Assembly (NCBI GenBank): GCA_907165275.2
Contig: OU015665.1
Location: 7,998,001 to 8,062,000, forward strand
Direction of reading: 5' to 3'
Length of the DNA stretch: 64,000 nucleotides
From: Zygaena filipendulae
Lineage: Eukaryota; Arthropoda; Insecta; Lepidoptera; Zygaenidae
The position numbers and the translations under genes are program-made. The notes below the pieces were generated by a model. It searched no databases, was not told the origin of the DNA, and saw nothing but the letters and a program-made list of their open reading frames with translations. Shown here piece after piece: positions 55,101-64,000 of this stretch; position 1 is the first letter of the stretch; each line of letters opens with the position of its first letter.

Positions 55101-55352
55101 TAGGTAGAGCTTATCTAAACTAAAATGACACGCCCCACTACTCAATAGCAGTTTGAAATTATGCGATATCATGTATTGATATTATCTCTTTAATAGTGTG
55201 AGTGCGGCGACACTATGCGGCAACTGAGGACGAATGGCAAGACCAGATTGATATTTGTGTCATGTTTGTGTCGTATCGATATTTTAACGGTTGTGCGTGT
55301 GCGTATGCCCGATGGAGGGGCGCGTCATTTTAGCTTAGATAAGCTCTACCTA
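55101..55352. mobile_element. MITE with 36-bp TIR
   Basis: The left end TAGGTAGAGCTTATCTAA with ACTAAAATGACACGCCCC is mirrored at the right end (55317-55352) with 34 of 36 bases matching. TA flanks or overlaps both edges, which would suit a Tc1/mariner- or similar TA-targeting transposase. The 250-bp interior is non-coding. Only one copy in the window. Confidence 0.78.
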
Positions 55353-55624
55353 CTTCTACTTTGGAACTAAATCCCCAAGATTTTTTTAATATATCAATGC
55401 CCAAGATTGCACAAGATACCTACATAAAAAAACACAATATTGATATCTATGAAAAATCTGTAAGTAGTTATTTACTCGGTATAGTAGGTACCTACCTACA
55501 GTTTTTTTTTACATCAGCTTTAGGCTCTGGCCTTGCACACGATTTTTTTTTTTGTTTTCATTCATCATTTCATTCGAGCAAAATTAGTGACAATTTTTAT
55601 AATTTTTAAATACCATTTTTTTAA

Positions 55625-55862
55625 TCTATAAATTTAAAATGCTTTGTCCTGAATGACTGATGGATCAACGCACAGCTTAAACCGCTGATTGTAGAGATTT
55701 GAAACTCGAAGGGTGTGTTCTTTCTATATCGTAGACATCCGATAATAAAGGATTTTCCGTAATTCAACCCCCAAGGGGATGAAAAGGGGATGAAAAGTTT
55801 GTATGGAACAATGCCGCGGGAACTTCGAAATTATCGCGAGTGAAACCGCACGGGCCAGCTAG
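55625..55862 (+). mobile_element. Helitron-like element, family H-C, full length
   Basis: A|TCTATAAATTTAAAATGC at the start and CGGGCCAGCTAG|T at the end. 'ggatcaacgcacagcttaaa', 'gtagagatttgaaactcg' and 'ggatgaaaaggggatgaaaa' mark this family. The hairpin is reduced (TCGCGAGTGAAACCGCA). 238 bp. Confidence 0.75.
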
Positions 55863-56687
55863 TCAATGTATATAAAATTAAATTATGCTATCTCCACTTA
55901 GCAATTCGACCTCAATCTACAAAATGTGTGGAAATAATAAAATTTGCTTTTTTTACGTTGCGATAACGCGAACCTTAGTGGCCAGTAGCACGGGCAGCCA
56001 GTGTCGACAACCGGGGCAGGAAGAGGCGTAGGATTAGTGGTCACCAGCCATGAAGGTCGACGATAAACACTTCCTAGCCGGTGGCACAACACGTGTCACG
56101 CCACGGATGACCACCATTGCTCTTCCGTGGAAAACCAACAAACAACTGCTTCCATAGTTATGTGACTTTAGGAATAGGTAATTAGTTTACTGTCAAAATT
56201 ATTCAAGCCAGCTTAGGTGTGCAAACCCGTCAATATTTAGGAGCGAAGTTATTTTCTTGGGATGGTCATTGGTCATGGTTAAAATCCTTACTAAAACCGG
56301 ACAATTTTGTGTTGATATAGGTAGGTAATCATCGTATTATTTACGCGAACTTTTCCTGTTTTCAATGTTTTCTTGATTTTAATCTTAAAACTAGTTACAA
56401 TTGAGGGAAAACATAGATATGAGCCAAAAGTACACTTCTGTATGTAGGGGTTAACATACAATCAAATATATTATTATTTATTTATATCCGCTTGAATATA
56501 TCGACACACGTTGATTCATTTGAACATTCGACGATAAACATTAACGTCTGTAAGGTTCACTAAACAATCAAATTTTGTCTAATGACGTACGATTCACCAA
56601 ATCATTACCTATACAAAACAAAAAAAAACCTAACAAAATTTATAATGAATGCTTCTATTTGGCAGTGTCGTAGTGAGCCTGAGAATT
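55863..56687. other. Unannotated stretch
   Basis: 55970-56110 is G+C-richer; the frame there (minus, 55898-56092) has no known domain. Confidence 0.4.
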
Positions 56688-57010
56688 GGGTATTCTCCAA
56701 GGTATGAATATCAAAATTCTAATTAGTCCGTCAGTTAGAAAATAAAAAAATAATAGACACGTATTTTTTGCTTTTTCAATTTAATGAAAATGAACATAGA
56801 TAAAGCGCATTAAAGTTTAGGGTGGGGGGCTCGTGACGTCAATATTCATTATAAGCGCCATACAAACCGCACCGAATTGTGACGTCACGCGAAATTTCAA
56901 CTCAATGTATCTCTGTTATTTTTTGAATACGTAAAAAAAGAAAAAATACGTGTCCAATATTTTTTACTAATCTACACGACGGACTAAAAAAAAATTTTTT
57001 GTCAAGTAGC
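56688..57010. mobile_element. CRE-bearing palindromic MITE, copy 3
   Basis: GGGTATTCTCC and GTCAAGTAGC ends as in copy 2; flanks GAATT and CAATT differ at one base. Both AGTCCGTC sites are present, and TGACGTCA is perfect at 56834-56841 and 56880-56887. 323 bp. Confidence 0.82.
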
Positions 57011-57832
57011 CAATTGCTGCAATGCTTTCGACAAATGTGAACAAAAAATTTGGCGTACAATCGGTACCAACAAACGCAGTTAGAGTTACTATAACTAACG
57101 ACTAGCAATTGTTTATGTTGTACAAATTACACGAACAAACTACTTCTTTTAAACGGCGTTGAATTACAAGCGGTTGCCGCCTTGTCTTAAATTAAAATTG
57201 ATCCACTAATTTTGACCCACACATGTTACAAACCCGGGCTAGTTCTTGGAATAGCAAAACACTGTTGATCCTCAAATGATTTGGACTCATTTATCTTTCG
57301 GACTCTTGAGACGATTTACATAATAGTTATACTTAGTATTATTTCGTAGTATCGTCCCACATAAAAAAGTGTCACGCATATATTACTTTAAGATGTTTAT
57401 CTAAATTTCTCTAAACGAAACTTAATTCTTTTCAAATTTATATCTTTCATTTTTAGACTCTGACCTACACTTCCTTATTCACCGGAATGGACACTCCGAC
57501 CGTTGAAACAATGAATACTAGTGACAGCGTAAAATTTCTCTCAGATATTCATCAAATTTATTTAAATCTCTTGTAATAAAATAGTCCCTTCTTTAAACTT
57601 AAACCAGTGGACATCACAGTGCAGATTACTCTGTATTGTCTATGCCTATTCTCTTTTTGGCTGTCACTGTACTGTGGTAAATCTCTAAATAAGACCAACG
57701 CTTTTGTTAAAGTATTTTTATCTTAATCAATGTAATACTACAAAATCACATGTTCCGTTACTTCGAGTACTTTTAATATCAGTGATACTTACTTTATTTT
57801 GATATTGGTCGACACAGGAATACTTCATATTT
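57011..57832. other. Unannotated stretch
   Basis: No supported gene or repeat. Confidence 0.5.
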
Positions 57833-58067
57833 GGACGCAGATAAGCAATAACATGTTAACCCACAATATTAAGTTATTGATTCAAAACGCTTTATTGTGA
57901 GTTATAGAGCGTTTTTTAATTATGTGTTTACCTTATTACATTGTTTAAATACCAAAAAACATTTAAACATAAAAAAATGCTGAAACAAAATGACGATATG
58001 ATTTTAAAACACAATTTATTCAAAATTTCTCCATTGTGGGTTAACACACTATTGCTTATCTATGACC
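57833..58067. mobile_element. 235-bp MITE, copy 2
   Basis: Same ends and same length as 460-694, flanked by ATTT on both sides (57829-57832 and 58068-58071). Differences from copy 1 are scattered substitutions and compensating small indels in the middle. Confidence 0.78.
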
Positions 58068-58071
58068 ATTT

Positions 58072-59669
58072 ATTATTTTCCGCACAGTTTAAAAATCTAC
58101 ACTAAGTACGTGTTATAAACAATCATCCAACTGTAGCTTCCTTCTGCCTCTGGTTCCCATGCTATTTAGTCAAAGTTATCGTGTAACGGTTGCAGAATCT
58201 ATTTGGGGTTTCTACGGTAGGTAATGATCTTAGAACCATCATGAAACCTGTTCTTAAATTACTTTAACTGTTATGGTACTTTCAGTGTTGATGTATTTTT
58301 CTAGATCAGTGCTTCCGTGTCATTAACTGGTAAATTGAGAAACTACAAACTACTTAATACTTATATTTTTATCACGAGATCACAATTCCTCTTTACGTAA
58401 TTTTATAATTAAGTTCTTTTGATATTTCTGAGCTAGTTTATGGATATCTCATACGGATATACAATATCTAAATTTAAATTATTAGTCGTAATTCATCATA
58501 AATTAGGTACTAAATTGTGTTACATCAGCAACTGGTGGAAGCGTTAAAAACTACATACAAGGAAATATTCGCCGTAGCCTGCTTCATTTATACATCCTTT
58601 TTGTTTGCAAACCACCGACACACGTTGAACCATTATCTACCAGCATACGATCTTTATTTATATCTATAACTGTGACACTTGTATATTTAATCTTTATTTA
58701 ATATAGGTATTTTCACTATATCTTCGTTGAAATTTTTGTCATCAATCTAAAGCAGACCGTTTTATTTGTTGTTAAAATTATACAGCCTGTTTATTGTTAA
58801 TTTTTACGAATGTACCTACCTATCAAATTCTTGGCTGGTGTTTAAAATAAATACCTACACGAATACAATCTGCATTAGATATATTACGACATTTATGTTT
58901 AAATTACACCAAAGTTATAGTGACGACCTGAGTGACCTGACCAAATGGAGTCCACTTATAAGAGTGGATTGAGGACCATCGGTCCGTGAGAACTCCTCTA
59001 TTCTGTTGCATATCGGATTCGACTCTTGGTTGAAACTTTTGAAATCACTGAACTAAAAGAAACTATTGTGCATTTATTTCTCAAGCTACTTCGGCTTAAT
59101 GTACGTAGACCTGTCAAAGTTAATCATTGCTTATTCACCCCAGCGAAATGTTGTGATATGATTTCAAAATTGTAAATGTTATTTTTGACAGGTGTTAGGT
59201 GGGTACACCTTGACTGAAATACACTCAAGGTTTAGAAAATTTTGAAACAGGTATGTGTAACATAGTTTTTTTAAATTCAATTGAAAACTTCGTTTAAAAT
59301 CACTTTACAGCTATAGTTGGTGTGGTTGGTGCTTTAATACTATGTTTAATCAGAGCTCGATTTCGTATATATGATATAACCTTGGAAAATGAGCAGTGGC
59401 ACTTAAAGACAAAGCAAAGTAGTGAATGCGAACGTCTACATTCAAGGACCTCAAATTCACCTTACCGCGAAATGTTCCAGGCGACTAACCCCCAGTGAGA
59501 CAATGGTACGTCAACGAACCTCGTGGGAGGACTGACAGCCAATTTTAGTCAAAGACTCTATTCCGAAAGTAATACAATATAATATATATAATATAATACC
59601 AACTATAGTAATAAGTACAAAAGTAAACTAAATTACGAATACAGAATAGATGTATTTGCAATCTACTTT
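58072..59669. other. Unannotated stretch
   Basis: No supported gene. GGACCATCGGTCC at about 58973-58985 is a small hairpin. 59395-59560 is somewhat G+C-richer. Confidence 0.45.
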
Positions 59670-59705
59670 TATATTGAAATTGAAAAACTTTATTTGACAC
59701 AACAT
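59670..59705 (-). repeat. Retroposon 3' end
   Basis: The complement reads GTGTCAAATAAAGTTTTTC, an AATAAA-type terminus shared with 63436-63465. The 5' body is not identified; the 87-codon frame at 59694-59957 may run through it. Confidence 0.4.
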
Positions 59706-60948
59706 AAAATAAATATCAAAATCTTGCCGTTTGTTAGTCTCGCAAAAACTCGATATTGGCTCGGCCTGAGGGCCCGTAAGCGTCATTGTAAAACCACAGA
59801 GTGTAGGCTCTTGCGAATTGAAACAAAAATTATCGGGATTAGACAGCTCTGGATTATTTACATTCTTCAGTTTTGCGTCTGGATACATTACAAATTATGT
59901 GATTTTATTTATAAAGGGAAGCAACGGATGATCGTGATATTTCGTCGTCAGCGGTAATAATCGAAGATCTACGGAGCAGGTAGGTACCTACCTACAGTTC
60001 CTGATGAAATCTTGAATCTCACACGGGTGTGAATCAAAAACGAAAAAAAATAGTAAACAAATAAACAAAACAACAACAAAACAGAAAATTGGCTTAATCG
60101 CATATAGAATAGAGTCTCGGCTTTACATGTGGGCAGTTCAAAACTTAAGCCACAGTTCATGATGGTTGTAAGTAATTAATAACCAAATTATTCGACGTTC
60201 AGGATGAGTCATTGTGTTTTTTCAAATAATAAAGTCTAGTGTTTCTTGGGATACCGTTATATTATTCTGTCTGTTTTTCAATTGGAATTAAAATGGACCG
60301 TTATTGAAATAATGTATAACTAACTATCTCTGCTGATTGATATCTATTACACTGTAAAAAAAAACATGAAGAAAATAGCTGAGTTGTTTGAATATGATTT
60401 CTGGTAGCTGGCTGCTTCCTTATCATTATTTAACAATGTTTTAAATAAAATAAAAAACTTATTATCGTTCTATTTTATTTTAGGATCCCGGAGAATATAT
60501 ATAATAATAAGGCCGATTATAATTAATGTAATCTGTACATCCGTTGTGCGTCGTGCAGTCTGGCACACATCCAGTCTCGATCCATAACATATACGATCAT
60601 GTGCCAAGTGTGGATTTCAAAGTTCAGTGAACCCGATCTACTGCACTTCCATTGTAAACTTCCAATGGTATAATTTATAATGCGATCAGCATTGATTGTT
60701 TTGTCGCCGTTGGTGCTGTTGCATTACACTCTGACTTTTACTATTCTAGTCAGACTTATGCATTAGTCGTCTGATTATAAAAAGTGTAAGACACTGGATT
60801 CTCGTCACAGGTTACAAAAAAAAATTGACGTAATTTCTCGCTGACGGATCATATCATTCAACGTCCCTTTCTTTTATACCGCCGCTGATGTGCCGACAAG
60901 TCCATGAGAGTGATTGGCTAGATTGGGATACTCCCATAATCCAGATTT
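59706..60948. other. Unannotated stretch
   Basis: No gene or repeat supported with confidence. Confidence 0.45.
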
Positions 60949-60953
60949 CAATA

Positions 60954-61274
60954 GGGATGTTGACTACTATTGAAAATCATAATTTTAATTAGTCCGTCAG
61001 TTAGAAAATAAAAAAAACAATAGACACGTATTTTTTGCTTTTTTAAATAAATTAAAATATACAGAGATAAAGCGCATTAAAGTTTAGGATGAGGAGGTCG
61101 TGACGTCACTAACCGCAAAACCGCCATACAAACTGACAGAATAGTGACGTCACTCGAAATTTCAACTCAAAATATCGCCGTTATTTTTTGATTACGTAAA
61201 AAAAGAAAAAATACGTGTCCAATATTTTTTAATGATCTACAAGACGGAATAAAAAAAAAATTAGTCAACATGTC
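60954..61274. mobile_element. CRE-bearing palindromic MITE, copy 4
   Basis: GGGATGTTGAC and GTCAACATGTC ends, flanked by CAATA on both sides (60949-60953 and 61275-61279). TGACGTCA is perfect at 61101-61108 and 61145-61152. 321 bp; the best copy for defining both ends. Confidence 0.85.
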
Positions 61275-61295
61275 CAATATTGTTATTTTTATGTT

Positions 61296-61384
61296 ATGGG
61301 GGCATACGGGCTAGTGGTACACCATGAGTACACCTGATGGTAAGTGATTATCGCCGCCCATTGACATCTGAAACACCAGGCCTT
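61296..61384 (+). repeat. Interspersed repeat 'acgggctagtgg...ccgcccat'
   Basis: GGGGCATACGGGCTAGTGGT, 'cacctgatggtaagtgatta' and CGCCGCCCATTGACATCTG form a sequence widespread in Lepidoptera. It is joined directly to a Helitron-like 3' end. Confidence 0.5.
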
Positions 61385-61446
61385 ATGTCCCGGAATTCCC
61401 GGGGTAATTCCGGAATTAACGCGGGTGACACCGCGGGAACAGCTAC
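61385..61446 (+). repeat. 3' end of a Helitron-like element
   Basis: ATGTCCCGGAATTCCCGGGG, GCGGGTGACACCGCGGG hairpin and AACAGCTAC, CTAC in place of CTAG. Confidence 0.6.
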
Positions 61447-62344
61447 TACCTATTTTAATATTTTATAGAATAAATGAATAATAACAACATACCCGTAGCT
61501 TGCCCGTAGCTTAATGTCTATGAAATATTCCTTTACAATAATATTAATAATACAATTCAATTGTTTCTAAGATAAAACTTATTCATTTTCATACCCAATG
61601 AGCGCCATATTAGGAGCAGCTGTCTACAAACATCCATATAGATTTTGTTGGAAATGTGGGAGTCTAATACTTTACACTTAAACCTCAGCAGATGAGCAAC
61701 AGCCTTGTTATTATAATGGATGTTATCCTAAAATGGCCGTACAGCCGGCGCATGATGAATCCATGGATGCAAGCAAGGGCAATTGGTTATATTAAGAAAT
61801 TCCTTTAATGCGTGTGGGACGGTAGTTATTGCCAATCAAACAGTTTAAAACAATTAAGTGATTAAAATTGATAAATGAGCGATTCAATGCCATTCGATTT
61901 AAAAATAAAATATTGAAACATGAGTTAAACCTTACCTCTATGGTAATGTTTAGAGTAAGTTATGTGTTTCAATATTTTTTGATACTTTTATGAATATTAG
62001 GTACCTATATTTTACCTAAAATAGGTAGATTACTTTAATTTTGTATTTATCTCACCTACACGCTCTATTTATTGAAATATGTTGCGAACCTATTTGTCAA
62101 ACCAGTCAGAGGTAATCCAATAATACTAAAAAGTTCTAACAATTAACACATTTGTGCACTGGAATGCATCAGGAATTTGCAAATAAACTATCTCGAAAAA
62201 CTCTTTCATCGTGCGACTTTACCGACCTGTGAAAATAAGGTTCTGTTTTTTTTTTTCGACCTTGACTCAACAACCGAAACAAAAGAGATCGCAATCATAA
62301 TTGTTGCGTGCTCCTAGAATCTTAACGTAAATGTAGGTACTTCA
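61447..62344. other. Unannotated stretch
   Basis: No recognised gene or repeat. Confidence 0.5.
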
Positions 62345-62546
62345 GGGCCCTTATTCACTATGACCATAACACGCCGCGTTAAGATGACGCGACACAAAAA
62401 TTTCATTTCCCTCGTTCTCAAAGAAGTTTCACTCCAAAAAAAATATATTTACATCGTTTCTTGTGAAAATTTTGGCGTCTGGAACCTTTGGGATTGTGTT
62501 TTTGAGACGCGCAAGGAATGTTGTTGGTCATAGTGAATAAGGGCCC
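62345..62546. mobile_element. MITE with GGGCCCTTATTCACTATGAC ends, copy 2
   Basis: Both ends are perfect for at least 22 bases. In reverse orientation relative to 35550-35778. 202 bp, non-coding, with conserved 'gcgcaaggaatgttgttgg' inner edge. Confidence 0.85.
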
Positions 62547-63435
62547 TGTTAACTTTGATTCATACAACGTAGATAATTGAATTCAAATCATTATCTGTAG
62601 CTACTTAAGCCTTTATTGCATACACGGCAAAGTTGATTGTTTTTATATTTAGATGATTGTTAAACAGAATTGATTTGGCATTTAACATTTTTTTTGCATG
62701 AATGTACAATAATGGATTTATTGATGTTTACATCCTTAATAGATTATCATCTTTAAACGAGTATTATTATGTACTATCGCATTTATAAAAGCATAAATTA
62801 GAAGCATCATATTATGTATGTGGGACTGTGGGTAGCAAAAACCGTTAAGTTTTTAACAACAACAGGTACACCTGTTGTTGAATGTATCTGAATACATTCG
62901 AGTATTCAACCAATAACTTTGAGAAAAAAATAATATAAAACCTTAATTTAAATCCTATAAGAAGATGAAATTTCCTATAGGTAAAATAATTGTGAAGGAG
63001 CCAAAAGTAGCTCGAAATGGTTTGTGTAATTTATTACACACGGTTGTTGCGTCGCCAATTCCTTTTTTCTTTGAACTTGGCTGAACACGCTGCCGAGTGT
63101 CTAGATGTACGGGCGTTTAAGAATAATTTCAAAGTCATACTCACATAACCGTGCACTTATCTAATCGTTGTTAGTTGTCAAACATAATTTATCTAAAGTG
63201 GGCACTCAGATATTTCGATAACCTATCTAAAAGGTTACTTGGAAAGGGGGTACTAGCCCGCAAGCGTCTTAAACTTGACAGTATTACTAGTAGGTACGTA
63301 GTATATTTATTTACTCTGAGGTATTACGAATAACTATCTAAAAGAGTAACCTATGTTACATATTTTTCGAATACTGTCAAAGTTTTTACAGAACTAGTAC
63401 CTAGTTTGTTAGATAAACACTTTTTTTTTATTGAT
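62547..63435. other. Unannotated stretch
   Basis: A palindrome CAACAACAGGT / ACCTGTTGTTG with a two-base centre is at 62857-62880. No gene supported. Confidence 0.45.
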
Positions 63436-63500
63436 AGTGAAAAAACTTTATTTGACATAAGTCACAACACACGTATACAACAAGTGCAACAACAAGGGCT
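63436..63500 (-). repeat. Retroposon 3' end
   Basis: The complement contains ATGTCAAATAAAGTTTTTTC, matching the end at 59670-59705. Confidence 0.4.
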
Positions 63501-63531
63501 TGTCAACCAAATTTTAATTTTTAGTCCGTAT
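63501..63531. repeat. Terminal fragment of the CRE-bearing MITE family
   Basis: GGGCTTGTCAACCAAATTTT and TTTTAGTCCGT match the left end of copy 1 (1968) in order; the CRE part is missing. Confidence 0.65.
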
Positions 63532-63819
63532 ATGGAGATGAGACGATCTTGTAGGTATACCTATACTATTCATATAATATAGTATGTATCGTGTTGTTAG
63601 TATATATTTGCATTAACTAGGTGGTAATTGTCATTACAGATGGTTTGTGGTTGTGACGGTTCTAAAAATAAAACAGATATTCCAATACCACAGAAGACAC
63701 GCTTGATGTTCCTAATGTCCAATTATGTTAATCACTAAACCCTTCAATTCAATTTTTTACACATATCACACAAATTCCTTCTGCGTAAGCACGAAATTGT
63801 AATCCGACACGAGCCTATG

Positions 63820-64000
63820 TAACAATACGATGATGGTTTCACGTTATCGTCGGTGACGCACGAAACGGGCGCCTTCAGGAAAAACATGTGCGTACGCGAT
63901 TGTGTTGAGGTGCGCACGCGCCGATGCGCTCACCAAATAACGGAAGAGAATGTCAAACAGGAAAAATTCGAAAATCGAACGGTTATTGGAACACTGGCAA
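63820..64000. other. CpG-rich segment at the window edge
   Basis: Markedly CpG-rich (GTGCGCACGCGCCGATGCGC near 63910-63930) in contrast to the A+T-rich surroundings. It could be the start of a promoter or exon that continues beyond the window; no frame is long enough to judge. Confidence 0.25.

Noticed and set aside
59694..59957. Host exon of 87 codons
   Set aside because: It begins within a retroposon-type end (AATAAAGTTTTTC complement) and is rich in Lys/Ile/Arg as random A+T-rich translation would be.

Overview
The window looks like intergenic or intronic DNA from an insect, almost certainly a moth or butterfly. I find no host protein-coding gene, tRNA gene or rRNA gene that I can support. 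The lepidopteran assignment rests on A+T-rich DNA sprinkled with GTAGGTACCTAC-type motifs, on dozens of short Helitron-like elements (A|TC...CTAG|T, with a CCGCGG stem before the 3' end) of a kind abundant in Lepidoptera, on other repeats typical of the order, and on a CsRn1/Kabuki-type Ty3/gypsy retrotransposon primed by tRNA-Trp.

Layout. 0-6 kb: MITEs and Helitron-like copies, including one TIR element nested in another (396-802) and the first copy of a MITE family carrying CRE octamers (1968-2264). 6.66-8.23 kb: a complete but dead Tc1-like DD34E element with ~129-bp inverted repeats. 10-14 kb: two broken LINE copies, a short C-terminal fragment (10215-10628) and a 5'-truncated reverse transcriptase on the minus strand (12021-13880). 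14.72-19.78 kb: a minus-strand gypsy element with identical 233-bp LTRs, a TTGC target duplication, a tRNA-Trp primer site and one long ORF in which the start of Gag runs directly into the protease active site; two short membrane-type ORFs follow pol. 20.50-23.90 kb: a minus-strand RTE-clade LINE with an intact 1002-codon endonuclease/reverse transcriptase, inserted with a 13-bp target duplication into a Helitron-like copy. 24-64 kb: no long ORFs, but a dense litter of Helitron-like copies, palindromic MITEs (several families with 2-4 copies), retroposon 3' ends, a tRNA-like SINE segment near 50.3 kb and a 405-bp (GGAAT)n array at 34.5 kb that joins a retroposon tail.

How it fits together. 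The genes present serve only transposition: RNA-mediated (gypsy, RTE, truncated LINEs), cut-and-paste (Tc1, MITEs) and rolling-circle (Helitron-like, all non-autonomous here). The nesting order gives relative ages: Helitron-like copy, then RTE inside it; outer MITE, then the 235-bp MITE inside it; the gypsy insertion is very young because its LTRs do not differ. Three base-composition islands (3.42-3.66, 27.04-27.13, 63.82-64.0 kb) might be promoters or exons of host genes, but nothing in the sequence proves that.

I found no clearly new biochemical system. The observations most worth following are the Gag-protease fusion element, the MITE family that spreads paired TGACGTCA sites, the intact RTE, and the retroposon-tail origin of the GGAAT array.
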